Origin: Chryseobacterium sp. 6424
Lineage (GTDB): Bacteria; Bacteroidota; Bacteroidia; Flavobacteriales; Weeksellaceae
Assembly: GCF_003692615.1 (NCBI RefSeq)
Contig: NZ_CP023540.1
Location: forward strand, 1 to 64,000
Direction: 5' to 3'
Length of the DNA stretch: 64,000 nucleotides
Shown: piece by piece, positions 1 through 9,650 of the stretch
Numbering within the stretch: the stretch's first letter is position 1
How the letters are laid out: every line of letters starts with the position of its first letter
Made by a program: the position numbers and the translations under genes
Notes under the pieces: generated by a model
Databases searched by the model: none
What the model saw: the letters and a program-made list of their open reading frames with translations, nothing else
What the model was told of the DNA's origin: nothing

Positions 1-573
1 CATCATGACCGCCCCTTTTTCATACGCGGGATTGCCGCTGTACATGATGTCGCGCAGCACTTCTTCGCCGCTAAAAGATATTGAGAGTGAACGTGTAGTA
101 GGGATATTCAGATGATGCATGGCTTCGCTCATTAAATATTCCCGAACGGTGGAGCGCAGCACCGCTCTGCCGTCCGCATGTCGGGAATAGGGGGTGGCAC
201 CGGCGCCTTTCCATTGCAGTTCGGTGGTTTTGCCGTTCCCATTGGTAATTTCACCGGCAAAGATTGCGCGTCCATCGCCCAATTGGCCGGCCCAATTCCC
301 AAACTGGTGGCCTGCATAGGCGGTGGCATAGGTCTTAATATTCTCAGGCAGGGCAGTGGCATTGAGGAAGTCCCGGTCCGTATCGTTTTCTATTGTCCCG
401 AGACCGATGTCGCGTGCGTGTTTTTCATTAAAGAGCAACAGTTCCGCATTGGGATAACCTGCTATTTCTGTGGCCGCGAAAAGTACACCCGGTGTCTGCC
501 GCTGCATTTTGTTGCCGGAAAGGTCACCTGGGAAAAGTTCGTAATATGCTTGTGTGATGTTGGCTAAATTCAT
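1..573 (-). CDS. selO: Protein adenylyltransferase SelO (YdiU/UPF0061), C-terminus beyond window edge
   Basis: The minus strand reads open from an ATG at 573 to the window edge (191 residues visible of a protein that is usually about 480-520). Two signature blocks of the SelO family are visible: [19 protein letters not shown] at residues 85-103 and [17 protein letters not shown] at about 122-138. SelO is a pseudokinase-fold enzyme that transfers AMP to Ser/Thr/Tyr of target proteins and is linked to redox stress; this function comes from the family. The catalytic residues that follow lie outside the window, so activity cannot be judged. The gene is transcribed away from the PBP gene terminator at 584-617 and has only a short leader. 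Confidence 0.93.
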   Translation of the reverse strand, partial: MNLANITQAYYELFPGDLSGNKMQRQTPGVLFAATEIAGYPNAELLLFNEKHARDIGLGTIENDTDRDFLNATALPENIKTYATAYAGHQFGNWAGQLGDGRAIFAGEITNGNGKTTELQWKGAGATPYSRHADGRAVLRSTVREYLMSEAMHHLNIPTTRSLSISFSGEEVLRDIMYSGNPAYEKGAVMM

Positions 574-583
574 AATAATTGAT

Positions 584-617
584 AAAAAAAACATCCAGCC
601 AATTTCAGGCCGGATGT
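584..617 (-). terminator. Rho-independent terminator after the PBP1A gene
   Basis: Read on the minus strand, a 10-bp stem with one mismatch (591-600 with 608-617) and a 7-base loop is followed by a run of seven T (584-590). It lies 24 bases beyond the PBP gene stop and upstream of selO, so it should end the ricT-gldH-PBP transcript. Confidence 0.85.
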
Positions 618-640
618 ATGGATATGTAATGGAGATTCAA

Positions 641-3019
641 TTATTTATTAAAATCAATCTCTTCTCCGGAGTTTAGGTTTTCATTAAGGTTTTCATCTTT
701 CTGTACGGGCTTTTTAGGAGCGCTTGACGGTGCGTCAGTGGTTGGGTTCTTCAACTGATCAATGGTTTGCAGCCCGCCATCGTCGCCGTAGCCACCAAGT
801 CCCTGAAGATCCGAGCAACTGCCCGTCCAGTTAGATGGTTTGATGAATTTATCTTCTTTTGAAACGCCAAGCGAAGAATCTGCCCATACTTTCTTCATAA
901 ATATGGCCCAAATTGGTAGCGCCATCTTTGCCCCCTGTCCTTCACCAGTGCCGCGGAAGTGCGTGGCGCGGTCTTCCCAACCTACCCAAACGCCGGTTGC
1001 CAGGTTTGGGGTAATCCCCATAAACCAACCGTCGGAGTTATTCTGTGTGGTACCGGTTTTTGCGGCGATTTCAATGCCTTTTTCCACTCCTCTTCTTCCC
1101 AGTTCTCCGCTTGCGGTTCCGTATTCAGCCACACCTTTCATCAGATCGATCATCGTGTAAGCATAGAGTTCATTCATTACTTCTTTCATCACGGGTTTCA
1201 CTTCTTTAATCACGCGTCCGTTGGCATCTTCAATCCGCCAGATCATTTCTGGTTTAATGTAGTTTCCATAGTTTGCGAATGTAGAATAGGCACCAAGCAT
1301 TTCGTAGATGGTAATATCTGACGAGCCAAGTGCTACCGCATATTCATTTGGGATATCCTCTGTTACCCCAAGGTCACGCGCGGTTTGGATCACGCTTTTC
1401 GGCGTCGTCATTTCTATAAGTCGGACTGCTACTGGGTTTTTGGAGTGTGCAAGTGCATCACGAAGTGTAAGGTTTCCACCAGAGCCCTCTACCTTCCAGG
1501 TTCCTTTGGTGTAGGTCGCGTTTGAAACCGTGGAGCAAGGTGTCATCCCGAGTTTCATAATGGCTGTGGCATATACGAAGGGCTTAAAGGTAGATCCTAC
1601 TTGTCTTTTCCCTTGTTTGATGTGGTCGTACTGGAAATGCTGCCAGTTGATACCGCCGACCCACGCCCTGATTTCACCGGTTCCGGGCACCATCGACATC
1701 AGGCCTGCCTGTGCGATCTGCTTATGATACCGGATGGAATCCCACGGGGACATTTCTACTTCCTCCTCACCGTTCCAGGTAAAGCGCGAAGTTTTTACAG
1801 GCTTTTTGAATTCCATCATGATAGAATCCTCTGGTACACCTGCGTTTTTAAGTTGTTTATAACGGCCGGTACGCTTCATGGCCTGCACCATGATCCCTTG
1901 GATCTGCTTGTCATCCAAAAAATAGAAAGGTCTTTGTTTACGGCCGCGCTGTTCTGCATCGAAACGCTTTTGCAGATCGGTGAGGTGTTCTTTGATAGAC
2001 TCTTCCGCAAATTTCTGCATTTTAGAATCTAAGGTAACGTAGATTTTTAAGCCGTCTTTAAATAAGTTTAACGTTTTGCCGGTCTGTTTCTCGTAATCTT
2101 TAAGATAAGCGTCAATTTCTTTTCGTAGATAGAATTTGTAGTACGCAGAATAACCTTCATCAATGGTTTTTATCGGATGAAAATCTGTTTTGATAGGCTC
2201 GGCAACTGCTTTCTGATACGTTTCCTGATCGAGGTAGCCGGTTTTCAGCATCTGTTCCAATACCACATCGCGGCGGCGTTTGGCACGTTCAGGGTTACGG
2301 AGTGGGTTATTGGCTACCGGAGCTTCGAGCATTGAGACGAATGTGGCCGCTTCCGGAAGGGTAAGCTCGTTGGTTTTTTTATTGAAATAAATCCGTGACG
2401 CCATTTCGATCCCGTTTGCATTATTTACAAAATCGAACTTATTGAAATAAAGCGTGATGATTTCTTCTTTGGTGTAACGTTTCTCAAGACTTACGGCTAC
2501 AACCCATTCTTTCAGTTTCTGGAAGGCACGCTGGACTTTGTTCTGTGAAACCTGTTCGGTAAACAGTAATTTTGCAAGTTGCTGCGTGATTGTAGAACCA
2601 CCACCACGCTCACCACCATACACCACCGCTCTTGCAACAGACTGTAAATCAATACCTGAGTGTTCTTTGAAACGCTCGTCTTCTTTCGCCTGCAGCGCAT
2701 AGATAAGATGTGGCGGCAGGTCTTTATAAGTTACCGGCTGTGTTTTTTCCTTTTCGAATTTGCCTAAAAGTTTCCCATCCGAAGAGTAAATTTCAGAAGC
2801 TACGTAAATGTCAGGGTTTTCAAGTTCTTTCACGTCGGGCATATTGCCAAGAAAGCCTTGCGACACCGCAAAAAACAGCAGTGCGATGCCCAGCACCACT
2901 GCGGCCAAGGACATCCAGACGAACTTCACCCATTTTCGCCAGCCGCGGTTTTTTAATTTTTTAGGCGGAAGCGGAAATTTCTGCTGAGGTTTGCTTCCGG
3001 GAGTTTTTTTGTTTTCCAT
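641..3019 (-). CDS. Class A penicillin-binding protein 1A (transglycosylase/transpeptidase)
   Basis: This 792-residue bifunctional murein synthase polymerises lipid II and crosslinks peptides at the cytoplasmic membrane. Domains in order: a basic cytoplasmic N-terminus; one membrane anchor at about 32-56; a GT51 glycosyltransferase with EDERFKEHSG (catalytic Glu113) and GGSTITQQ (140-147); a penicillin-binding transpeptidase with STFK (Ser476 nucleophile), SKN (526-528) and KTGT (654-657); and a Pro/Gly/Asn-rich C-terminal tail likely to be disordered. All catalytic motifs are intact. It follows gldH by 8 bases and ricT before that, so it is probably the last gene of a ricT-gldH-PBP operon, ended by the hairpin at 584-617. 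The family is certain; pbp1A as against other class A paralogues is an inference. Confidence 0.95.
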   Translation of the reverse strand: MENKKTPGSKPQQKFPLPPKKLKNRGWRKWVKFVWMSLAAVVLGIALLFFAVSQGFLGNMPDVKELENPDIYVASEIYSSDGKLLGKFEKEKTQPVTYKDLPPHLIYALQAKEDERFKEHSGIDLQSVARAVVYGGERGGGSTITQQLAKLLFTEQVSQNKVQRAFQKLKEWVVAVSLEKRYTKEEIITLYFNKFDFVNNANGIEMASRIYFNKKTNELTLPEAATFVSMLEAPVANNPLRNPERAKRRRDVVLEQMLKTGYLDQETYQKAVAEPIKTDFHPIKTIDEGYSAYYKFYLRKEIDAYLKDYEKQTGKTLNLFKDGLKIYVTLDSKMQKFAEESIKEHLTDLQKRFDAEQRGRKQRPFYFLDDKQIQGIMVQAMKRTGRYKQLKNAGVPEDSIMMEFKKPVKTSRFTWNGEEEVEMSPWDSIRYHKQIAQAGLMSMVPGTGEIRAWVGGINWQHFQYDHIKQGKRQVGSTFKPFVYATAIMKLGMTPCSTVSNATYTKGTWKVEGSGGNLTLRDALAHSKNPVAVRLIEMTTPKSVIQTARDLGVTEDIPNEYAVALGSSDITIYEMLGAYSTFANYGNYIKPEMIWRIEDANGRVIKEVKPVMKEVMNELYAYTMIDLMKGVAEYGTASGELGRRGVEKGIEIAAKTGTTQNNSDGWFMGITPNLATGVWVGWEDRATHFRGTGEGQGAKMALPIWAIFMKKVWADSSLGVSKEDKFIKPSNWTGSCSDLQGLGGYGDDGGLQTIDQLKNPTTDAPSSAPKKPVQKDENLNENLNSGEEIDFNK

Positions 3020-3027
3020 AAATTTTG

Positions 3028-3501
3028 TTACGGTTTTGGCGTTTCTATTTTTACGCCAATATCTTCAATGCCCTTTAAACTGTCGGTACGCATGGCATGC
3101 ACGATGCCCAGTTCGTAATGGCCGTTCTTGGGGAATTTATAATTGATTTTATACTGAAACAATATTTCTTTGGTATCGCCAAATCCTTTTCCGAGCCATG
3201 TTCCATTGGGTTCAGCAAGTACGTAATTAAGCGTGTCCCTGTGTTTTAATGCTTTTTTCGCTTCGCCAAGATCCACGATAAACCTAATGTTGCTGTACGG
3301 ATAATCATTATTATTCCTTACAACAAATATAATATTTTTAGGATTTTGGGCATCAGTTACTTTAAAGCTGAATTTCTGTTCAGCGTTCTTGGGCCAAATC
3401 CCGTTCAGGCTTTTCATTTCCATGGGATCCGCACTGCCATTACAACTGATGGATAAAAGCAAAACTGAAACGAAGGAAACAATTCTATGCACGGTCATCA
3501 C
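3028..3501 (-). CDS. gldH: Gliding motility lipoprotein GldH
   Basis: A 157-residue lipoprotein: hydrophobic signal at about 6-19, then a lipobox LSISC with Cys20 as the lipidated residue. The body (NDYPYSNIRFIVDL, then GKGFGDTKEILFQYK) matches my knowledge of GldH, a Flavobacteriia lipoprotein needed for gliding and linked to the type IX secretion machinery. Its start overlaps the ricT end by 17 bases, which suggests translational coupling. Many non-gliding Weeksellaceae keep gldH, so its presence does not prove motility. A second Met directly follows the first, so the true start could be one codon later. Confidence 0.9.
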   Translation of the reverse strand: MMTVHRIVSFVSVLLLSISCNGSADPMEMKSLNGIWPKNAEQKFSFKVTDAQNPKNIIFVVRNNNDYPYSNIRFIVDLGEAKKALKHRDTLNYVLAEPNGTWLGKGFGDTKEILFQYKINYKFPKNGHYELGIVHAMRTDSLKGIEDIGVKIETPKP

Positions 3502-4780
3502 GCTTGGGCTGAAATTTCTTTTTGAATTTTTTAGGCTGCTGGTTCTGGGATTTTGGTGTTTCGGCGGTACCTTTTTCAGGGCTTTTTTTGTGGTCTTGCT
3601 CTTTTTTAGGTGGCCGGTTTTGGTTCTTTGTACTCTGTTGTGGTTTTGCCGAGGTGTTTTTCCTGCGGTTTTGGTCTTTACCAGGATTTCTGTTTTTGCG
3701 CTCGAAGCGGTCTACATTATTTTCCTGAATAAGATCTACAGATTTCACAGGAAACTCCTGTTTCTGTAGGTCTTCCAAAGGCTGGGTTTTCTCACCGCGT
3801 TTGTTTTGGGCCAAGAGTTTTTTCACGTCGACTACATCCAAATCGTACCAGGCCATGGAGCGGTCGGCATAAGCAAACCACATTTTTTTCTTGAAAACAT
3901 CAATTTTTATACAGAAGGCACGGCCTTTTTCGGTATCAATAACTGAAGAAGAAGGCGGAAAATCACTGAGGGCATCCAAGTAACTGTCGAGTTCATAATT
4001 AAGGCAACACTTCAGTTTACCACACTGGCCCGCGAGTTTCTGTGGGTTGATGCTCAGTTGCTGATACCGGGCTGCGTTAGTGTTTACAGAACGGAAATCG
4101 GTGAGCCAGGTAGAACAGCAAAGTTCGCGTCCACAAGAGCCAATGCCGCCTACTTTAGCCGCCTCTTGCCGGAAACCAATTTGCTTCATATCAATCTTTG
4201 TACGGAACGCGGCTGCATATTCCTTGATTAACTGGCGGAAATCTACCCGAGTCTCTGAGGTGTAGTAAAAAGTCACTTTCGCCCCATCACCCTGATACTC
4301 TACATCAGTTATTTTCATGCTGAGATTCAGCGCGTAAGCTATTTTTCGGGCTTGTATTTTTACGCTTTCTTCTTTAGCGCGGCTTTGCTGCCAAACCTCA
4401 ATGTCTTTCTGGTTTGCTAACCGGTATATTTTCAGTGGGTTATCTTCAGAAAAATGTTTCTTTTTCATCTGTATTTTTACCAGTTCCCCTGTTAGGCTTA
4501 CCACGCCTATATCATGACCCGGGCTAGATTCTACTGTGACAACACTCCCGATATGGAGTGGTAAATTATGTACGTTTTTATAAAAACATTTCCGGTCGTT
4601 CTTGAACCTTACTTCAACAAAATCTGTTTGCGAAGCAACAGGATTACTGATGTCCGAGAGCCAATCGAAAACGCTTAATTTATAGCTATTTCCGCAGGTA
4701 TTTACATTTTCACAACCACTTGCGGATTTGGTGCCGCAGGAGTGGGAAGAATCGCCGGATGTTTTGCATCCACAACTCAT
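3485..4780 (-). CDS. ricT: RicT/YaaT-like PSP1-domain protein
   Basis: A 431-residue protein with a Cys-rich N-terminus (CGCKTSGDSSHSCG), a central PSP1 C-terminal domain, and the conserved cysteine groups CGRELCC and CGKLKCC typical of RicT. In Bacillus, RicT (YaaT) with RicA and RicF forms an Fe-S containing complex that affects RNase Y-dependent RNA processing; its role in Bacteroidota is not settled. After about residue 340 the chain becomes a Lys/Gln/Pro-rich, low-complexity tail likely to be disordered. It is first in a ricT-gldH-PBP operon with a -7 element (TAAATTTG) just 20 bases upstream of the ATG, so its leader is very short. Confidence 0.9.
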   Translation of the reverse strand: MSCGCKTSGDSSHSCGTKSASGCENVNTCGNSYKLSVFDWLSDISNPVASQTDFVEVRFKNDRKCFYKNVHNLPLHIGSVVTVESSPGHDIGVVSLTGELVKIQMKKKHFSEDNPLKIYRLANQKDIEVWQQSRAKEESVKIQARKIAYALNLSMKITDVEYQGDGAKVTFYYTSETRVDFRQLIKEYAAAFRTKIDMKQIGFRQEAAKVGGIGSCGRELCCSTWLTDFRSVNTNAARYQQLSINPQKLAGQCGKLKCCLNYELDSYLDALSDFPPSSSVIDTEKGRAFCIKIDVFKKKMWFAYADRSMAWYDLDVVDVKKLLAQNKRGEKTQPLEDLQKQEFPVKSVDLIQENNVDRFERKNRNPGKDQNRRKNTSAKPQQSTKNQNRPPKKEQDHKKSPEKGTAETPKSQNQQPKKFKKKFQPKRDDRA

Positions 4781-4799
4781 ATTATTTAATTATATCCTG

Positions 4800-4807
4800 C
4801 AAATTTA
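4800..4807 (-). promoter_or_regulatory. -7 promoter element of ricT
   Basis: TAAATTTGCA on the minus strand fits the Bacteroidota -7 consensus TAnnTTTG. No TTG is found 19 bases upstream, so only the -7 half is supported. Confidence 0.55.
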
Positions 4808-5136
4808 GTATAAAATTTTTTGTCGCATTACTATACAGGTTTTGCATAACGTCAATTTGATAGTTTTAAATAAACTTCATTTCATTTATTGAATATTTAT
4901 AAAAACATGAATTATTATGCAAATCATACAATTTTAAATTTAAGAAATTAAACCTGTTTTTCAGTCATTATTTAAATTAAACTTAATTCTTAGCGGTCCG
5001 TATTCGCATTCTGTAAATCCTTTATTTAAGCGTATTTATAATGAATTAATAAGTTCCTAAAATTAAACACCATAGTTCATTGATTATTTGTTTAAAATAA
5101 TTTATGATTTTTTAACATCTGTATAAAAAATAATTT

Positions 5137-5144
5137 TATATTTG
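5137..5144 (+). promoter_or_regulatory. -7 promoter element of the FadL-like gene
   Basis: TATATTTG matches TAnnTTTG and lies 20 bases upstream of the ATG at 5164. It would give a leader of about 12-15 bases. Confidence 0.6.
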
Positions 5145-5163
5145 AACTATTAATAATGAATCT

Positions 5164-6396
5164 ATGAAAAAAATCATTGTATCAACAGCACTATTAGCCG
5201 GGGTTCTTACGCAGGCGGGCGGCTTCAGGGTCTCTTTACAAGGTGTAAAGCAGCTGGCTATGGCTCATACCAGCGCACATACGGAGGATGCGAGTGTCGC
5301 TTTCTTTAATCCAGCGGGTATGTCTTTTATCCCAAACAGGCTGAGTGTAGCAGCGGGGGGATTTGGTATCAATACCGAAATTACCTACCAAAATCCTACG
5401 ACTCTTGAAAGTTTCAGTACGGATAATCCTATGGGAACGCCAATTTACGCGGCAGTAGCTTATAAAATTGTAGATGAAGTATCTGTGGGTTTCAGTTTCA
5501 CGACGCCTTATGGTTCTACAATCCAATGGCCTACCGATTGGGCGGGTAGGGAAATTGTACAGGATATTGAGCTTAAAGCCTTCTATTTCCAGCCGATGGT
5601 TTCAGTTAAACTGGCGCCTTGGGTTTCTGTAGGCGGTAGCTATATCTACGCGAAAGGTTCGGTAGACTGGACGAAGGCGCTCACGCAGTTTGGAGGAACG
5701 CTAAATATCAAGGATGACCAGGCTTCAGGGCAAGGTTTCGGTTTAGGCTTTTACTTCCGTCCTACCGATAAACTGGATGTGAGTGTGGCTTACCGTTCAC
5801 CAATTGATATGGAAGCTAATGAAGGTGTTGCCTCATTCAATGTTTCTTCTGCACTTTATCCGGCATTGGGTGTAAATGCAGCTGGGCAGGATAACTTTAA
5901 AGCAGTTTTACCTTTGGTGGATGAATATACTGTGGGTGTAACCTACAAAGTGACGCCAAAATGGTCTGTATCCGGAGATTTCAACTATAGCGGTTGGGGA
6001 CGTTACCAGAGCTTGACTTTGGATTTTGAGAATGCTCCTGCAGGTAACCAGGCTGACGCCACCGTATTGGTTTCTCCTAAAAACTTTAAGAGTACACAGA
6101 CTTGGAGAGTGGGTACACAATATATGGTAACCGATAATTTTGCCGCAAGATTGGGTTATTATTATGATGAATCACCTTATGAAGATCAAGACTTTATCCC
6201 AGAGACGCCATCATTCGATGCTAATGTAATTACCGCAGGTATCGGTTACAAATGGAAAGGATTGGGTATTGATTTATCAGGTGCCTATAACTTCCAGACG
6301 CCAAGAGATGTAAATAACAGTTACTTGTCATTTTACGGACAGGCAAAAGCAAAAGCTTATTACTTCGGTTTAGGTTTATCATACAACGCATTTTAA
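5164..6396 (+). CDS. FadL/OmpP1-family outer membrane transporter
   Basis: A 410-residue outer membrane protein. Residues 1-18 are a signal peptide, and the mature protein would begin GGFRVSLQG, like the Gly-Phe N-terminus of FadL. Family blocks visible: VAFFNPAGMSF near residue 45, VGFSFTTPYGSTIQW near 110 and DWAGR soon after, followed by alternating aromatic strands and a terminal strand ending in NAF. FadL proteins pass long-chain fatty acids or other hydrophobic compounds across the outer membrane through a lateral gap in the barrel. It lies 13 bases upstream of an SGNH-hydrolase lipoprotein, so the pair could hydrolyse lipids at the surface and import the product (inference). The substrate cannot be told. 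Confidence 0.9.
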   Translation: MKKIIVSTALLAGVLTQAGGFRVSLQGVKQLAMAHTSAHTEDASVAFFNPAGMSFIPNRLSVAAGGFGINTEITYQNPTTLESFSTDNPMGTPIYAAVAYKIVDEVSVGFSFTTPYGSTIQWPTDWAGREIVQDIELKAFYFQPMVSVKLAPWVSVGGSYIYAKGSVDWTKALTQFGGTLNIKDDQASGQGFGLGFYFRPTDKLDVSVAYRSPIDMEANEGVASFNVSSALYPALGVNAAGQDNFKAVLPLVDEYTVGVTYKVTPKWSVSGDFNYSGWGRYQSLTLDFENAPAGNQADATVLVSPKNFKSTQTWRVGTQYMVTDNFAARLGYYYDESPYEDQDFIPETPSFDANVITAGIGYKWKGLGIDLSGAYNFQTPRDVNNSYLSFYGQAKAKAYYFGLGLSYNAF

Positions 6397-6409
6397 GATT
6401 TATTAGATT

Positions 6410-7926
6410 ATGAAAAAGATATTAATTTCATCTATAGCCGTTTCAGCCTTACTATTCAATGTAAGCTGCGACACAGATTTTGACCAGGACGTTAGCAACA
6501 TTGTTGTAGAGAAAGGGAGCGCGGATTTCTCGAAATACGTTGCCTTAGGGAACTCGCTGACTTCCGGGTACAGAGATAACGCCCTTTATATACAGGGCCA
6601 GAACGAATCATACCCAAATATGATTGCCCAGCAAATGATGCATGCAGGGGGAGTGCCTTTGTACAACCTTTGATGTCAGACGAAAATGGGGGACTTCTGC
6701 TAAACGGAACTGCTATCGCGGCAACAAAAGTGTCTCTTAAAGGATTTGATGCAGCAGGATCACCAATATTAGAAAACGTTACTGCTGCACCTACAACAGA
6801 TATTACGAGGAAGGTAACTGGCGCCATCAATAATTTTGGTGTTCCAGGGGCTAAAACCGCACACCTTATCGCACCAGGATACGGAAATATCGGTGGCGTG
6901 GCAACAGGAACCGCTAACCCATATTATGTAAGATTCTCGACTTCCGCAACTTCTACCGTAGTAGGTGATGCGCTGGCACAGAATCCTACATTCATATCGC
7001 TGTGGATCGGCAACAATGATGTACTTGGGTACGCTACCAGCGGAGGCGACGGCAGCAACCCGATTACGCCAAGCGCAGGTGCTGTAGGTGTAGGTTTCGA
7101 TAATACCTATACTTATATCATCAATACCCTTTTCCCTGCTAACACACCAAGAAAAGGGGTTATCGCTAACATCCCTTATGTAACATCCATTCCATTCTTT
7201 ACTACTGTACCTTATAAGCCGGTGCCAGGAGCTAAGGTGGCAGCAAACCTTACAGCCCTGAATGGGCTTTATACCCAACTAAGGTCTGCATTGGCCGCAC
7301 TGAATGTAACAGACAGGATTGTAGAGAATCTAAGCGCCACCGCACAAAACCGAGTGCTGATTGTAGATGAAACATTACCAAACCTTTCTGTTCAGTTAAC
7401 TGCAGTATTTACCGGTGCAGGGATGCCGGCAACACAGGCAGCGGCGTTCGGCCAAATCTTCGGACAGGTTCGTCAGTCCAGACCAACGGATATGATCCTT
7501 CTTACTACAGGTAGGGAAATCGGTACGGTAGCCCCAGGCGCGCCGGCCCAAATTAATGTTTACGGACTTTCTTATCCGTTACAGGACCGCCACGTACTTA
7601 TTCCTTCAGAAGCTGATGAGATTAAGACAGCAGTAGATGCGATGAATGCTAAAATTAAATCTTTAGCAGACGCTAAAGGCCTGGCCTTCGTAGATGCAAA
7701 CGCTAAAATGTCGGAATTAGGAAAAGCATCAGGTCTGCAGTATGATAACGTAAGGTATTCAGCGAAATTCATCACCGGCGGTACCTTCTCTTTAGATGGG
7801 GTACACCTTACTGGTAGGGGATACGCACTTATCGCTAATGAATTTATACAGGCCATTAACGCAAAATATGGTTCTACATTACCGATGGTAAACGTAAACA
7901 GTTACTCAGGTATTACATTCCCTTAA
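6410..7926 (+). pseudogene. SGNH/GDSL-hydrolase lipoprotein, broken by a one-base deletion
   Basis: The reading frame stops at 6673 but continues in the next frame. Adding one G to the run of five at 6647-6651 restores a 505-residue product reading AGGSAFVQPLMSDENGG across the join. The protein has a signal peptide with lipidated Cys20, block I GNSLTSGY (nucleophile Ser49), block III IGNNDVLGY, and the block V dyad in SLDGVHLTGRGYA. It would be a surface or periplasmic esterase/lipase anchored by lipid. It is probably co-transcribed with the FadL-like porin and followed by a terminator at 7949-7984. The break is a homopolymer indel, so sequencing error or phase variation are both possible. 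Confidence 0.85.
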
Positions 7927-7948
7927 ATATTGAGAGAATAACGATAAT

Positions 7949-7984
7949 AAAACCACCAGATTCTTCCGGTGGTTTTATTTTTTT
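7949..7984 (+). terminator. Rho-independent terminator after the SGNH lipoprotein
   Basis: A stem AAAACCACC (7949-7957) with GGTGGTTTT (7968-7976) runs into a long T tract reaching 7984. It lies 23 bases past the stop codon and overlaps the start of the prs promoter. Confidence 0.85.
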
Positions 7985-7991
7985 AAATTTG
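7984..7991 (+). promoter_or_regulatory. -7 promoter element of prs
   Basis: TAAATTTGCA matches the Bacteroidota -7 consensus and lies 20 bases upstream of the prs ATG, directly behind the preceding terminator. Confidence 0.6.
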
Positions 7992-8011
7992 CACATCCAA
8001 AAAAAGTAAAA

Positions 8012-8950
8012 ATGGCTGATCAGGCAAGTTATCTGTTTTCCACCAGAACCAGTAAAGTTTTGGCGGAAAAAATCGCTCATCATTATGGGCAAGAGTTGGG
8101 AAAAATCAATTTTCAGGATTTTAGCGACGGCGAGTTTGAGCCAGTCCTGGACCAGTCGGTTCGTGGTGGCCGCGTATTCCTTATTGGCTCTACTTTTCCC
8201 CCCGCAGACAATTTATTAGAACTACTTCTGATGATTGATGCTGCTAAAAGAGCTTCTGCTAAAAGCATTACAGTAGTTCTTCCGTATTACGGACTGGCGC
8301 GGCAAGACCGAAAAGACCAGCCAAGAGCGCCGATCGGGGCCAAGCTGGTGGCGAATCTTCTCACAGCCGCTGGCGCTACACGTATTATGACGATGGATCT
8401 TCATGCAGACCAAATACAAGGTTTCTTTGAGATCCCAGTAGATCACCTTTATGCTTCTACCCTGTTTATCGATCATATCCTATCATTAAATCTGGAGAAT
8501 CTTACCATTGCTTCACCAGATATGGGAGGTGCCAAAAGAGCGAAAAACTATGCCGGCCATCTCGGTGCAGAGGTTGTAATTGCCTATAAAGAACGTAAGA
8601 AGGCCAACGTGGTAGAAGAAATGTTCTTGATTGGTGATGTAAAAGACCGAAATGTAGTCTTAATTGATGACATGATTGATACCGCAGGCACTTTATGTAA
8701 AGCAGCCGATATCCTGATCGCAAACGGTGCGAAAAGTGTGCGCGCAATGGCTACACACGGCGTACTTTCGGGCAAGGCGTATGAAAATATCGAGAACTCT
8801 AAGCTTTCCGAAGTCATTGTTACTGATACTATTCCGATCAAAACAGCATTATCCTCTAAAATTAAAGTACTTACCTGCGCCCAATTATTCGCTGATGTTA
8901 TGAAGATGGTACACGAACATAAATCCATCAGTGATAAATTTATTATTTAA
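8012..8950 (+). CDS. prs: Ribose-phosphate pyrophosphokinase (PRPP synthetase)
   Basis: A 312-residue enzyme that makes PRPP from ribose 5-phosphate and ATP, feeding purine, pyrimidine, NAD, His and Trp synthesis in the cytosol. Visible motifs: DFSDGEFEP near the N-terminus, the ATP-binding flexible loop YYGLARQDRKDQPRAPIGAK near residue 90, the divalent-metal histidine DLHADQIQGFF, and the PRPP-binding loop VVLIDDMIDTAGTL near 214-227. Length and motifs are normal for the class I enzyme. It sits just upstream of rplY, the usual arrangement in Flavobacteriia, but rplY also has its own strong promoter in the gap. Confidence 0.98.
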   Translation: MADQASYLFSTRTSKVLAEKIAHHYGQELGKINFQDFSDGEFEPVLDQSVRGGRVFLIGSTFPPADNLLELLLMIDAAKRASAKSITVVLPYYGLARQDRKDQPRAPIGAKLVANLLTAAGATRIMTMDLHADQIQGFFEIPVDHLYASTLFIDHILSLNLENLTIASPDMGGAKRAKNYAGHLGAEVVIAYKERKKANVVEEMFLIGDVKDRNVVLIDDMIDTAGTLCKAADILIANGAKSVRAMATHGVLSGKAYENIENSKLSEVIVTDTIPIKTALSSKIKVLTCAQLFADVMKMVHEHKSISDKFII

Positions 8951-8961
8951 CAAAAAAAACT

Positions 8962-8969
8962 TATCTTTG
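8962..8969 (+). promoter_or_regulatory. -7 promoter element of rplY
   Basis: TATCTTTGCA is the most common form of the Bacteroidota -7 element. It lies 27 bases upstream of the rplY ATG and 12 bases after the prs stop. Confidence 0.7.
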
Positions 8970-8995
8970 CACCCTTAAATTTTTTATACATTATC

Positions 8996-9631
8996 ATGAA
9001 ATCAATTACAATTCAAGGTACAAAAAGAGAAAGCGTGGGCAAAAAGTCTACAAAAGCTTTACGTGATGCTGAATTAGTTCCTTGTGTTGTTTACGGAGGC
9101 GCTGAACCTTTGAACTTTTCTGCAGAAGAAAAGGCTTTCAAAGGACTCGTTTATACTCCTGAAGCACACACGGTATCTATTGAGGTTGACGGACAAACCA
9201 TTCCTGCCGTACTTCAGGACATCCAGTTCCACCCAATCACCGACAAAATCCTTCACGCAGACTTCTATCAGTTGGCTGATGACAAGCCAGTAGTAATGGA
9301 AGTGCCTGTAAGAATTACCGGGCGTGCAAAAGGTGTTGTGGCCGGTGGTGCGATGCGTCAGTCTTTCAGAAAACTGAAACTGAAGGCCTTGCCAGCTAAC
9401 TTACCAGACGAGATCGTGGTAGATGTTACACCGCTTAAGATTGGTAACAAACTTTATGTAGGAGACATCAAAACCGAAAATTTCAGCTTCATGCACCCAG
9501 ACAATGCAGTAGTAGTAGCTGTTAAAATGTCTAGAAATGCTGCTAAAGGTGGTGCCGCTGCCGCAGATGATGACGAAGAAGAAACAACTGAAGGCGAAGT
9601 TCCAGCAACTGAAACTACAAGCGCAGAATAA
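8996..9631 (+). CDS. rplY: Large ribosomal subunit protein bL25, long CTC-type
   Basis: A 211-residue protein. The N-terminal part (about 1-92) is the 5S rRNA-binding L25 domain, with [16 protein letters not shown] and LVPCVVYGG. The second part (about 95-180) is the TL5/CTC beta domain, with [19 protein letters not shown]. An acidic Glu/Asp/Thr-rich tail ends the chain. It binds 5S rRNA in the central protuberance of the 50S subunit. A strong own promoter at 8962-8969 and a terminator at 9651-9686 make it likely to be mainly monocistronic. Confidence 0.97.
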   Translation: MKSITIQGTKRESVGKKSTKALRDAELVPCVVYGGAEPLNFSAEEKAFKGLVYTPEAHTVSIEVDGQTIPAVLQDIQFHPITDKILHADFYQLADDKPVVMEVPVRITGRAKGVVAGGAMRQSFRKLKLKALPANLPDEIVVDVTPLKIGNKLYVGDIKTENFSFMHPDNAVVVAVKMSRNAAKGGAAAADDDEEETTEGEVPATETTSAE

Positions 9632-9650
9632 TCCTAATAAGATCAAATAC

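Larger units (their letters stand above)
4781..5163. other. Divergent AT-rich intergenic region between ricT and fadL-like gene
   Basis: These 383 bases are very AT-rich, with long A and T runs and no plausible ORF. They hold the outward promoters of ricT (4800-4807) and the FadL-like gene (5137-5144). I see no tRNA, terminator or strong inverted repeat. The length and A/T tracts could give DNA curvature at the promoters, which is only an inference. Confidence 0.6.

Noticed and set aside
178..567. A 129-codon plus-strand ORF opposite selO
   Set aside because: The minus strand of the same region encodes conserved SelO motifs without interruption to the edge; the plus-strand product has no family features.
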